This document shows positions 8,551 to 17,076 of a DNA stretch of 64,000 nucleotides, in pieces (position 1 is the stretch's first letter; every line of letters begins with the position of its first letter). Location: NCBI RefSeq assembly GCF_017873095.1, contig NZ_JAGGJU010000008.1, positions 1-64,000 of the forward strand, written 5' to 3'. The notes under the pieces are model-generated. The model worked only from the letters and a program-made list of their open reading frames with translations, ran no database searches and had not been told where the DNA came from. This stretch comes from Heterorhizobium halophytocola (GTDB lineage: Bacteria; Pseudomonadota; Alphaproteobacteria; Rhizobiales; Rhizobiaceae). Made by a program: the position numbers and the translations under genes.

Positions 8551-9269
8551 TCCGGGTCCACATCCATGCAAAGGCTGTATCCGCCGCCCCAATGGGTCTT
8601 GATGATCGAAGGATTTTTCGGATCATGCTCGATCTTCTTGCGCAGCCGGCTGACCTGGTTGTCGATGCTTCTGTCGAACACGTCGGCGGTTCGTCCGGCC
8701 GTCAGGCTCAGCAGCTGATCGCGGCTGAGAACCGTCCCGCGGCGTTCGACCAGCACCTTGAGCAATCGAAATTCGGCCGTGCTGAGCGAAATGCCGACGC
8801 CTTCCTCGCCCAGCAGTTCCTGTCGCGCGATGTTTAGGCGCAGATGCCCGACACGGACCGTCTTGTCGCTTGCCGCCGACTTGTGCTGGGCCGGCAGGCT
8901 GTTGACCCGGCGCAGGACGGCCCGAATGCGGGCCAGCAGTTCGCGCGGATTGAAGGGTTTGACGAGATAGTCATCGGCGCCGATTTCCAGCCCGATGATG
9001 CGGTCGGTATCTTCGGCCATGGCCGTCAGAAAGATCACCGGCACCTCGGTGGCGCTGCGAATCTGGCGGCAGACCGTCAAACCGTCTTCATGCGGCATCA
9101 TGATATCCAGCACGACAAGGTCGATATCGCCACTCTCCAGGATCTTGCGAAGCGCGGCACCGCTCTCTGCCATGCTCACCTTGTAGCCGTGCTGCTGCAG
9201 GTATTGCCCGACCAGATCCCGGATGTCCTTGTGGTCGTCGACTATTGCAATGTGCGCGGAATGTTGCAT
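8547..9269 (-). CDS. OmpR/PhoB-family response regulator
   Basis: A 240-aa regulator. The receiver domain has acidic residues in IVDDHKDIR, the phospho-acceptor Asp in LVVLDIMMP (about residue 55), the Thr in VIFLTAMAED and the Lys in DYLVKPFNPREL. A winged-helix DNA-binding domain fills the second half (LSTAEFRLLKVLVERRGTVLSRDQLL, then RSIDNQVSRLRKKIE and THWGGGYSL). It is coupled to the histidine kinase by an ATGA overlap. Its target genes are not evident from the sequence. Confidence 0.95.
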   Translation of the reverse strand: MQHSAHIAIVDDHKDIRDLVGQYLQQHGYKVSMAESGAALRKILESGDIDLVVLDIMMPHEDGLTVCRQIRSATEVPVIFLTAMAEDTDRIIGLEIGADDYLVKPFNPRELLARIRAVLRRVNSLPAQHKSAASDKTVRVGHLRLNIARQELLGEEGVGISLSTAEFRLLKVLVERRGTVLSRDQLLSLTAGRTADVFDRSIDNQVSRLRKKIEHDPKNPSIIKTHWGGGYSLCMDVDPE

Positions 9270-9296
9270 CTGATATCCCCGTCAGTCCTGCCCGTT

Positions 9297-9677
9297 TTAC
9301 AGGATCTGCGGCCCGGCAGCATGGAAAAACTGACGGTAACCGGCGCGGTACGCTTCGCCCCACGGAACGCGGACAAGGTCGGCGTGTGTTGCAGGCAGCC
9401 TGTCATGCGTCGTATCTGAGACCGACGCTGGCCCAGCGACGCGGTCGATCTCGGCTGCATCGAAGAGATAGTCCAGGATGCCGGCGGTTTCCCGGCAGGC
9501 CGCATGCGGCATGTCGGTGTGCGATCCGAGCTGGCCATCGGATTGGAGGATGTCGAACAACCGGTCCAGCACGGGGGCCGGCAGCGACGCCTTGGCGCAG
9601 CTCAAGGGATCCTCCGGGTGCGCACTTCGGTTCCCATCACGGGCAGGTTCGCTCTTGTGTCCGATGGCGTGTGGCAA
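9297..9677 (-). CDS. Small hypothetical protein downstream of the cytochrome gene
   Basis: An open frame of about 126 residues begins at a TTG at 9677 with GGAGG ten bases upstream, directly after the cytochrome stop codon. A GTG at 9725 would give 142 residues overlapping the cytochrome gene. The product is soluble, with no signal peptide or membrane segment (core LDRLFDILQSDGQLGSHTD). I recognise no family. Its position at the end of the molybdoenzyme operon with its own ribosome site suggests a real gene, perhaps an accessory factor. The rare start codon and lack of family match keep confidence low. Confidence 0.4.
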   Translation of the reverse strand: MPHAIGHKSEPARDGNRSAHPEDPLSCAKASLPAPVLDRLFDILQSDGQLGSHTDMPHAACRETAGILDYLFDAAEIDRVAGPASVSDTTHDRLPATHADLVRVPWGEAYRAGYRQFFHAAGPQIL

Positions 9678-9693
9678 AGCGGATCTTGCCTCC

Positions 9694-10338
9694 TCAGTTG
9701 GCCAGGGGATCGGGGCAGGCGGCACCCGATGCGATCCAGGCGCGGGTCAGTTCCCCGAACAGTTGCTGCGATCCGGGTGCCGGCATACGGCCGATGCCGG
9801 GGTTCCAGGCCCACCCGACCAGGGTGTCCTCTGCGTTATGGTGTACGAGATCCGCCATGCTCCGGCCGCCATTGCGTTCGGGATCCTTGATCTGGGCGCA
9901 AATCGCACTGAGGTCGAGCCCCTGCCAGCCCATAGATCTCGGCGCCAGATGCCAGTCTTCATGGCCGGGAATGCTGCCCTTGCCATCCGGAAAGGTGACG
10001 TTTTCCGCGCCGTGGCAGGTGGAACATTCTAGGCCCGCCACGCCGCGTCCATCCGGCCCGCGCAAGACCGGCGGTGTGTGGGCGAGCCCCTCATGCTGGG
10101 TCGGCCGATCGGTTCTCGGATGGCAGTTCATGCAGCGCGGGCTCTCGATGACCTTGCCCATTTCCGTGAAAAGGGCCTTCGAACGTGCATTGCCGTCGCC
10201 AATATCGGCAAAGGCGTCCGGTGCGCGCAATTCGACCTCGGCGGAATCCGCGACGCCGGCGATCCCGGCGAGAACCAGACCTGCCGCGACCAGTGCGGCA
10301 CTTGCCATCCATGTTGTCCGTTGAAAGAAAAAACTCAT
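9694..10338 (-). CDS. Periplasmic dihaem c-type cytochrome, partner of the molybdenum oxidoreductase
   Basis: A 214-aa protein with an N-terminal signal sequence (FFFQRTTWMASAALVAAGLVLAG) and two haem c sites, CMNCH and CSTCH. I chose the ATG at 10338, which overlaps the stop of the molybdopterin subunit by 4 bases; the longer frame to 10398 lies inside that gene and lacks an N-terminal signal. Cytochromes in this position beside IorAB-type dehydrogenases accept electrons from the iron-sulfur subunit and pass them to the respiratory chain. This fits a periplasmic three-subunit enzyme. Confidence 0.88.
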   Translation of the reverse strand: MSFFFQRTTWMASAALVAAGLVLAGIAGVADSAEVELRAPDAFADIGDGNARSKALFTEMGKVIESPRCMNCHPRTDRPTQHEGLAHTPPVLRGPDGRGVAGLECSTCHGAENVTFPDGKGSIPGHEDWHLAPRSMGWQGLDLSAICAQIKDPERNGGRSMADLVHHNAEDTLVGWAWNPGIGRMPAPGSQQLFGELTRAWIASGAACPDPLAN

Positions 10339-12509
10339 AGCTGCACGCCCCGGGTGAAGGGCAGAACCCGCAGACGCTTGTCTGTCAAAGCGCGCCATGC
10401 ATTTGCGACCGCCGGCGCGACAGGTGGGACGCCGGGTTCCCCGACGCCGGTCGGATCCGCCGTCGATTTTACGATCGACACTTCGATCTTCGGCATTTCA
10501 GACATGCGGATCGAGCGATAGCGGTCGAAATTGCCCTGCTGCGGCACGCCGCCTGGGCCGATCGTGATCTCGCTATACATCGCCGCGCCCAGGGCAAATC
10601 CGATGCCGCCCTCCATTTGTGCGCGGATGATGTCCGGGTTGATGGCGACACCGCAATCGACCGCGCACCAGATCCTGTGCACTTTCGGCAAGCCGTCGTC
10701 TCCGCGCGACACTTCCGCGATTTCCGCCACATAGCTTCGGAAACATTTGACCACCGCGACGCCGAGCGCCCGGCCAGAATTGCCTTTCGTGCCCGACCAG
10801 TTGGCCATGTCGGCGACCCGTTCGAGCACGCCGCGCAGGCGCGCATCCTCGTCGCCGATCAGCGCCAGCCTGCCGTTGACGGGATCCTTGCCCCCGAGCA
10901 CCAGCAGCTCGTCGAGAAAGGTCTCGACCGAATAGCAGGTGTGGCTGCTGCCGACGGAACGCCAGAAATTGCCGGTCACGCCGTTTTCCATCAGATGCAA
11001 GCCGACATGGAGGTTGGGGATGTCGTAGACCATCCCGCGCGCGCCCTCCACGGCGGAGCCGTCGATGCCGTTTCGAACCGCGCCGCCGAAGGCGGTTCCC
11101 TTCAGAAAGGACTGGATGGCGATCACCTGATCCCAGGCGACGATATCGCCGTTTTCGTCGACCCCGCCCCGCAGGCGGTGCACCGACATCGGACGGTAGC
11201 GGCCGCCGCGAATGTCGTTTTCACGGCTCCAGAGATGCTTCACCGGCCCCTTGCCCCAGTCTCTTGCAATCGTCGCGACCTCGGCGGCAAATTCGGCGTC
11301 GGGTGTTCCCAGACGACCAAAGCTGCCGCCGGCAAACATGGTATGGATCTTCACCTGCTCGGGTGCCATCGACAGGGTCGTTTCGATCTCCTTCTTGTCG
11401 CGCGTGACAAGCTGGCTGCCCATCCAGAACTCGGCGCTGTCGGGACCGACTTCGGCCACGGCGCCCAGGGGCTCCATCGTCGCATGCGCCAGGAACGGAA
11501 AATGGTATTCGGCCTCGATGCTGCGGGCGGCGCCGTCGAGGGCTGCTGCGCCCGTTCCGCGGGTCTCTGCGTCGGCGCCAGGGTCGCGGGCGGCGCTGGC
11601 ATAGGCACGGTACATCTCTTCGCTCGAGCGCCGTTCCGCATCCTTCATGTCCCATTCGACGATCAGTGCCGCCAGACCACGCTGGGCGGCGAACCGCGAA
11701 TTGGCGATCACCGCGATACCCTGCGGAACCTGCATCACCTTCAGGACGCCCGGAATGGCTTCGGACCGTGTCGCGTCGATCCGCTTCACGGTGGCGCCGA
11801 ACGCAGGAGGGTGCAGGATCGCGCTTTGCACGAGGCCCGGTCGCTGAACATCGATCGAATAGCTGGCCTTGCCCGTCGACTTCGCAGTGGTGTCGATCTT
11901 TGGAAGTTCCGAGCCGATCAGAGTGAAGGTGGCGGGATCCTTGAGGATCGGGTCGCGCGGGATTTCGATCAGGGCTGCCGCCCCGGCAAAGGCCCCGAAA
12001 CCGGAGGTTCGACCGCTGGCGGCATGGGCGATCGTGCCGCGGTTGACGGTGATGTCGGCTGCCGGAACATGCCAGGCACGGGCCGCAGCCTCGACGAGCA
12101 TGGCGCGCGCCGCAGCCCCCGCTTTACGCATCTGGTAATAGCTGTTGGCCATTCCCGACGAGCCGCCGGTGCCCTGCTGGCCCATGTTCAGGTTCGCATA
12201 AAGAGTGACATCGGCCGGCGCGCTTTCGACCCGCATCTGGCTCCAGTCCGCATCGAGTTCCTCGGCGGCGAGCGTGGCAAGGCCGGTGAAGGTCCCCTGG
12301 CCGAATTCGATATGCTTGGAAATCACCGTGACGATGTCGTCTTCACCGATCCGCAGAAAGGCATTGGGCATAGCCGGCACCTCGCGCATCTCTTCCGGCC
12401 TGAGGCGTCGGATCTCCTGGGCACGCGCCAGGGTGGGGAGAAACATCGAAATCACCAGGCCACCGGCGGCGCGGGCGATAAACGAGCGGCGGGTTGTCGC
12501 AAGACGCAT
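10335..12509 (-). CDS. Molybdopterin-binding large subunit of an IorB/aldehyde-dehydrogenase-type oxidoreductase
   Basis: A 724-aa subunit of the xanthine-oxidase superfamily. It begins with a twin-arginine signal (TTRRSFIARAAGGLVISMFL), which predicts Tat export of the folded cofactor-loaded complex. Family features include GQGTFTGLATLAAEELDADW near the N-terminus, GGSFGRLGTPDAEFAAE around residue 395 and a late DCGVAINPDIIRAQMEGG motif. It lies one base after the (2Fe-2S) subunit and overlaps the cytochrome gene. Such complexes hydroxylate N-heterocycles or oxidise aldehydes. The substrate cannot be told from sequence; isoquinoline 1-oxidoreductase is only the closest named relative. Confidence 0.9.
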   Translation of the reverse strand: MRLATTRRSFIARAAGGLVISMFLPTLARAQEIRRLRPEEMREVPAMPNAFLRIGEDDIVTVISKHIEFGQGTFTGLATLAAEELDADWSQMRVESAPADVTLYANLNMGQQGTGGSSGMANSYYQMRKAGAAARAMLVEAAARAWHVPAADITVNRGTIAHAASGRTSGFGAFAGAAALIEIPRDPILKDPATFTLIGSELPKIDTTAKSTGKASYSIDVQRPGLVQSAILHPPAFGATVKRIDATRSEAIPGVLKVMQVPQGIAVIANSRFAAQRGLAALIVEWDMKDAERRSSEEMYRAYASAARDPGADAETRGTGAAALDGAARSIEAEYHFPFLAHATMEPLGAVAEVGPDSAEFWMGSQLVTRDKKEIETTLSMAPEQVKIHTMFAGGSFGRLGTPDAEFAAEVATIARDWGKGPVKHLWSRENDIRGGRYRPMSVHRLRGGVDENGDIVAWDQVIAIQSFLKGTAFGGAVRNGIDGSAVEGARGMVYDIPNLHVGLHLMENGVTGNFWRSVGSSHTCYSVETFLDELLVLGGKDPVNGRLALIGDEDARLRGVLERVADMANWSGTKGNSGRALGVAVVKCFRSYVAEIAEVSRGDDGLPKVHRIWCAVDCGVAINPDIIRAQMEGGIGFALGAAMYSEITIGPGGVPQQGNFDRYRSIRMSEMPKIEVSIVKSTADPTGVGEPGVPPVAPAVANAWRALTDKRLRVLPFTRGVQL

Positions 12510-12510
12510 C

Positions 12511-12972
12511 TCAGGCCCTCATCTTTGCTGCGGCCTGATGGATGGCCTTGCGGATGCGCACATAAGTGGCGCAGCGGCATATGTTTCCGGCCATGGCTCG
12601 ATCTATGTCGGTGTCCGTCGGCTGAGGCTGGATGGCCAGCAGGCCGATGGCGGACATCACCTGGCCGGACTGGCAGTAGCCACATTGGGGCACGTTGATC
12701 TCGGTCCATGAATCCTGAACCGCGGCCGCAAGCGGACCATCAAGGCCCTCGATGGTCGTCACCGACCGGTTCTCGACACTCGAGACCGGGGCGATGCAGG
12801 AGCGCCTGTTCTTGCCGTCGACATGCACCGTGCATGCGCCGCATTGGGCGACGCCGCAGCCGAACTTTGTGCCGGTCAGGCCGAACGTGTCCCTGACGAC
12901 CCACAGCAGCGGCGTGTCCGGATCGCCGTCATAGCGCACCGGACTGCCATTCAGATGAAAGACGACCGCCAT
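12511..12972 (-). CDS. (2Fe-2S)-binding small subunit of an IorA-type oxidoreductase
   Basis: A 153-aa protein with two [2Fe-2S] centres. The plant-ferredoxin-type site is [14 protein letters not shown] plus a later Cys in RRSC; the second is [12 protein letters not shown] with [13 protein letters not shown] in the four-helix domain. The length is normal for IorA/CoxS-type subunits. It has no signal peptide, so it is expected to travel to the periplasm bound to the Tat-signal-bearing large subunit. First gene of the operon. It passes electrons from the molybdenum site to the downstream cytochrome. Confidence 0.93.
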   Translation of the reverse strand: MAVVFHLNGSPVRYDGDPDTPLLWVVRDTFGLTGTKFGCGVAQCGACTVHVDGKNRRSCIAPVSSVENRSVTTIEGLDGPLAAAVQDSWTEINVPQCGYCQSGQVMSAIGLLAIQPQPTDTDIDRAMAGNICRCATYVRIRKAIHQAAAKMRA

Positions 12973-13051
12973 TCTTCAACTCCCCGTCATCGCGCAGACC
13001 GAGCCGCCCATCAGCATGGCCGGCCATATTCAGATCTGTTGATAGACGGGG

Positions 13052-13103
13052 TTTGTCGCAGAGATATCCCAGCGCCGGGGAAAATTGTAATAATTTGTCG
13101 CAG
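13052..13103. promoter_or_regulatory. Direct repeat upstream of the molybdoenzyme operon
   Basis: TTTGTCGCAG occurs at 13052-13061 and again at 13094-13103, exactly 42 bp apart (four helical turns), in the 221-base gap upstream of the iorA-type gene. This is the only structured element I see in the gap. It could be a regulator site, but two 10-mers may also match by chance. Confidence 0.3.
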
Positions 13104-13193
13104 CGCGAGGTGCGCGCCTTGCCAATGACTGCCCGCGCCCGCCGCTGCTTTTAAAAAGCAGGCGATGCGGAGCGGTTGACGGTTAACGCGATG

Positions 13194-14900
13194 CTAGCCG
13201 TCGAGCCGCTTTCCGATCGTCTGCGCGACCAGCGCCAGGGACGTTGCGCCCGGATCCGGGTGGCCGATGCTGCGTTGGGCGAGGGGACGGGCCCGGCCGA
13301 GCCTGGGTGCCAGGGGCGCTGTCGCTTCGGCCGCCTTGTGGCTGGCGGCCGCTGCCGCATTCCAGGCCGCGGGCAGGGATTGTTGCGCGGCAATCGCCCC
13401 TTCAAGGGTTTCGACGAAGGGCAGGAAGGCGTCGACAAGGGTCTTGTCGCCGGGCCTGGCGCCACCGAGACGCATGACGTCGTCGAGTGCCGCGCGGGCG
13501 CCTCTGGCGACAGCATGGCTGTCGATGCCGGTATCGTCGGAAAGCCATCGGCTCCAGGAGCGCAGCAGCAGGCCCCAGATCGCCCCGGAGGTGCCGCCGG
13601 CGCGGTCTGCCCAGGCGTCACCTGCAACCGCCAGCGCCGTCGCGGCACCCGCGCCCCCTTGAACCGCGAGATCGATGGCCGTCCGGGCGGCATTGACGCC
13701 GCGGCGCATGCCCTGTCCGTGATCGCCGTCGCCGGCAAGCGCGTCCATGGCACCCAGCGCGGATTCGGCATCGCCCAGTGCCTGTGCGATGGCCTCGAAC
13801 AGCCCGGCAAGGCAGGCCGCATCCTTTCGCGAGACTGCGGATGCCGGCGGATAGTCGATCGCCTCGTCGTGCTGGCCGGCAACGCTTGGGGCCGCCGTTG
13901 TGGCGATGATGTCGCCCCGTCGGAAGGCCGGTGTGTCGCAGGGCGCAAGCCAGTAGCGCTCCAGCTCGTCATCCAGCCAGGTGAGCGTGAGGGAGCAGCC
14001 TTGCATGTCGAGGCTGGTCACCAGTTCGCCGACCTCGGCGCCGATCATCTCGATACCCTCGGCCCGAAGCTTCGTCTCGATGGCATCCCACAGGACGAAC
14101 AGCTCCTCGTATTTCGTCGCGCCGAGACCGTTGAGCAGCACCGCCGCCCGCGTTCTGTTCTCCGGCTTCTCGCGCAGCAATGTGTCGACAAGCAGGGTTG
14201 CGAGCTCCGTGGCCGTTGCCAGATCACGCTCCTCGATGCCGGGCTCTCCATGGATGCCGAGACCAAGGGCCATTCGGCCCTTCGGCACGGTAAAGAGCGG
14301 TTCGCCGGCACCGGGCAGGGTGCAGCCGCCGAATGCCACGCCGAAAGAGCGCGTGCTGTCATTGGCATGGCGGGCAATGCGCTCCACCGCGTCCAGTGCG
14401 AGGCCGGCCTCGGCCGCCGCGCCGGCAATCTTGAAGACCGGGAAATCGCCGGCGATGCCGCGGCGTTTTTCGTGCTGATCTGCGGGTGCGCTCGCGACAT
14501 CGTCCGTCACCTCGACGATCCTGACGTCGATCCCTTCGGCGCGCAGCCGCTCTGCCGCCACGCCGAAATTCAGCACGTCGCCTGCATAGTTGCCGAAGCC
14601 GAGCAGGATACCGCCGCCATGGCTGGCCCTTCGGCAGACGCGGGCAATGCCGGCTGTGGAGGGCGAGGCGAAGATCTCGCCGGCCACCGCAGCGTCGGCA
14701 AGGCCGGGGCCGACATAGCCGGCAAAGGCCGGGTAGTGACCGGAGCCGCCGCCGACGATGACCGAGACCTTGCCGTCGGGAACCTGCGTTGCGCGCACCA
14801 CGCCGCCGGCGACCAGATGGACATAGCGGCCATAGGCCTTTGAAAAGCCTGCCAGTGCCGCGCTTGCGAAGCTCTCCGCATCATCCAGGATTTTTGTCAT
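13194..14900 (-). CDS. Fused DhaK-DhaL dihydroxyacetone-type kinase (possible erythrulose kinase)
   Basis: A 568-aa ATP-dependent kinase. The DhaK half (residues 1 to about 330) has VGGGSGHYPAFAGYVGPG, the His of GLGIHGEPG that binds the ketone covalently, and a conserved GFGNYAGD segment. The DhaL half (from about 360) has the nucleotide/Mg motif DALAGDGDHGQGMRRG. The fused layout and length match single-chain DAKs. Family members phosphorylate dihydroxyacetone, glyceraldehyde or, in tetritol pathways, D- or L-erythrulose. Sitting in a tetritol locus, erythrulose is a credible substrate here. That is inference; dihydroxyacetone remains possible. Confidence 0.85.
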   Translation of the reverse strand: MTKILDDAESFASAALAGFSKAYGRYVHLVAGGVVRATQVPDGKVSVIVGGGSGHYPAFAGYVGPGLADAAVAGEIFASPSTAGIARVCRRASHGGGILLGFGNYAGDVLNFGVAAERLRAEGIDVRIVEVTDDVASAPADQHEKRRGIAGDFPVFKIAGAAAEAGLALDAVERIARHANDSTRSFGVAFGGCTLPGAGEPLFTVPKGRMALGLGIHGEPGIEERDLATATELATLLVDTLLREKPENRTRAAVLLNGLGATKYEELFVLWDAIETKLRAEGIEMIGAEVGELVTSLDMQGCSLTLTWLDDELERYWLAPCDTPAFRRGDIIATTAAPSVAGQHDEAIDYPPASAVSRKDAACLAGLFEAIAQALGDAESALGAMDALAGDGDHGQGMRRGVNAARTAIDLAVQGGAGAATALAVAGDAWADRAGGTSGAIWGLLLRSWSRWLSDDTGIDSHAVARGARAALDDVMRLGGARPGDKTLVDAFLPFVETLEGAIAAQQSLPAAWNAAAAASHKAAEATAPLAPRLGRARPLAQRSIGHPDPGATSLALVAQTIGKRLDG

Positions 14901-15319
14901 GCGTCGTCTCCCTTGCAGACTTTCCGCGGCAACCTCCGCCGCTCTGTCTCCTGCCAGATGGCGCGGGGCGACCCGATATCGAGCCCCGCCCGGTCTGTTC
15001 CCGCCGCCAGACTAGCGCCGCGCCCCACGCCCGGCAAATGTGATTTCACGACGCAAATGTGTTGCATTGAGAACGGAAATTGTGAGTTTGTGGCTGGCGT
15101 TTTGTGTCGAGCGAAACGCGGTCGGAATGCGATCTGCGCAAATAAACGAAGCCGGCCATCACCGCGCGACGAGACCGTTTCGCCAGCGTTTGCAGGCGTT
15201 CGGCATCACCGGGCAGGCCGGCAAGATCAAGCTGCTGACAGCGGTCGCGGGGGCCGAATGCTACCGGACCGGCAGTCTGGATCCGGTCGTCGCCTGACAT
15301 CGGTTTTAAGGCTCTGGCG
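14901..15319. other. Gap without a convincing gene
   Basis: About 420 bases separate the DAK-type kinase start from the GlpD-like stop. Short frames exist on both strands, but none has a ribosome site or recognisable product. The part next to 14900 must hold the kinase promoter if the kinase is transcribed separately. I see no strong terminator. Confidence 0.5.
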
Positions 15320-17041
15320 TTACAATCGGACACCGTGCATGCCTTCCAGACGGTGCTTCGTGGATGCGATTTCGGTGGCACGCCGCGTCTCGCTCCAGCC
15401 GAGCGCAGCAGCGGCAACGGTCGCGATGTCCTCCAGCGCCGCGCCGGTCAGCAAGCCCTCTATCGCCAGCGATGTTCGCCGCATCACGATGTCGGAAAGA
15501 TGGGATACCCGCTCGCTGCGGCAGATCCAGTCGATTTCCGCGCGCCGATAACCGGGAATGTCGACAATAACACCGTCCGACACTGCGCCATCGGCATTGT
15601 CGATATGGGCAATGAGGCGATCCGCCGTCGTGCCGTAGCGGGCGAGCATCCGGTCGAGCTCCACGGCGGAGAGCCCGCCTGTTAGCTGCCGCGCCGAGAT
15701 CCAGCCCTGTCGTGCCTGCGGGGTGGTTGGAAAATCGCGTCCGCCGCCGATAGCCGACATCGTCGTGTCGATATGTCTCTCACGGCCGAGGCGCCTAAGG
15801 AGCGTGTCGGCCACTTCCGCTGCAAAGCCGCGGAAGGTCGTCCATTTGCCGCCGATCAGGGACAGGATCGGGAAAGGCCGACGGTCATTCGGCTGAAGAA
15901 CGGGGGCGGAATGGTCGCGGCTGATCAGGCCCGGCTGGCTGGCATCGGAGGCCGGCAGGGGGCGCACGCCGCTATAGGTATAGATGATCTGGTTCCGATC
16001 GAAGCGCAGGCGGGGCAGAAGCGATCGGAGGCTGGCGATGAAATAGTCGATTTCGTCGTCTTCGCAGGAGACGCTATCCGGATCATCGGACTTGATGTCC
16101 GTCGAGCCGACCAGCGCCTTGCCGAGATGGTCGTAGACGAGACAGATACGGCCGTCGTCGGCTTCGAAATAGATCATCCGGCCCTGCAGGCTTTCGATCA
16201 GTTGCGGGTGGTCGAGCAGGATATGCGAGCCCTTGGTTCCGCCGATCATCCGCGTTGTCTCGCCAAGCGCGCCGTTGACCCGGTCGATCCACGGGCCGGC
16301 CGCATTGACCACGATTGTCGGCTTCGCCCGGATCGTCCTGTTGCGCTCGTCCTTGAAGGTGAGCGTGTCGCCCACGCATTCCGTCAGTTCGGTATAATTG
16401 AAAGCCGCCGATTGCGGGTTTGCCTGAAGTCCGTCGGTGATCAGTTCCAGCACCAGCCGTTCCGGTCGGCTGATCCGGGCGTCATAATAGAGGCCGCCGG
16501 CAACGATCCGTGGCGTGATCTCGGGCATTTCCTTCAGCGCCGCCTTGCGGAAGAAGAAGCGATGCTTCGGCATCACCCGGTGGCGGGCGCCGTAGATGTC
16601 GTAAAGCGCAAGCCCGATCTTGATCAGCAGCGCGCCGCGGCTGCGCGGTGCCGTGGTCGAGCCGGCCAGTGTCCGCAGCGCTGCAAACGCGCCTTTCATC
16701 AGCGAGAAAGAGGGGATGAAGGTCGCCAGCGGCTCGACGCAATGCGGGGCGTTGCGCAGCAGCAGATTACGTTCCAGCGTCGATTGCGCCACGAGGCCGA
16801 GTTCGCCGGTTTCCAGATATTTGATGCCTCCATGGATCAGTCGGGAAGGGGCCGCACTGGTACCCGATCCGAAATCGGCCTTGTCGACGATAAGGCAGCG
16901 GACGCCCTGCAGGCAGAGATCGCGAAAGAGCCCGGCGCCATTTACGCCGGCGCCAATGATCACCACGTCATAGTCGGTAATCCCGCCTTCCGCCGTGCTT
17001 TCCTCGGTTGCCACCGGGACACCTTCGCTCATGCCAGTCAT
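15320..17041 (-). CDS. GlpD-like FAD-dependent polyol-phosphate dehydrogenase
   Basis: A 573-aa flavoprotein of the aerobic glycerol-3-phosphate dehydrogenase family. The N-terminal FAD motif is DVVIIGAGVNGAGLFRDL (about residues 24-41). IHGGIKYLE, VNAAGPWIDRV and GVRPLPASDASQPG are conserved family segments, and the C-terminal DAO_C domain is present. It lies 35 bases downstream of an FGGY kinase, so a kinase-then-FAD-dehydrogenase order like eryA-eryB is seen. It probably oxidises the phosphorylated alditol at the membrane and feeds electrons to quinone. Glycerol 3-phosphate itself is a possible substrate, but the kinase beside it does not look like GlpK. Confidence 0.88.
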   Translation of the reverse strand: MTGMSEGVPVATEESTAEGGITDYDVVIIGAGVNGAGLFRDLCLQGVRCLIVDKADFGSGTSAAPSRLIHGGIKYLETGELGLVAQSTLERNLLLRNAPHCVEPLATFIPSFSLMKGAFAALRTLAGSTTAPRSRGALLIKIGLALYDIYGARHRVMPKHRFFFRKAALKEMPEITPRIVAGGLYYDARISRPERLVLELITDGLQANPQSAAFNYTELTECVGDTLTFKDERNRTIRAKPTIVVNAAGPWIDRVNGALGETTRMIGGTKGSHILLDHPQLIESLQGRMIYFEADDGRICLVYDHLGKALVGSTDIKSDDPDSVSCEDDEIDYFIASLRSLLPRLRFDRNQIIYTYSGVRPLPASDASQPGLISRDHSAPVLQPNDRRPFPILSLIGGKWTTFRGFAAEVADTLLRRLGRERHIDTTMSAIGGGRDFPTTPQARQGWISARQLTGGLSAVELDRMLARYGTTADRLIAHIDNADGAVSDGVIVDIPGYRRAEIDWICRSERVSHLSDIVMRRTSLAIEGLLTGAALEDIATVAAAALGWSETRRATEIASTKHRLEGMHGVRL

Positions 17042-17076
17042 TCCTCAGATCGTTGGGCCCTCAACCGCCCGGGCCT

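Noticed and set aside
10617-12698. A 693-residue plus-strand frame
   Set aside because: Antisense to the molybdopterin subunit, with composition typical of reverse-frame shadows and no recognisable motif.
15309-15321. GGCTCTGGCGTTA shared with 34415-34427
   Set aside because: A single 13-base match is expected by chance among 64 kb of GC-rich sequence, and the flanks do not match, so it is not called a repeat element.
14913-15551. Plus-strand frame in the gap upstream of the DAK-type kinase
   Set aside because: No ribosome site, overlaps the end of the GlpD-like gene on the opposite strand, and has no recognisable domain.
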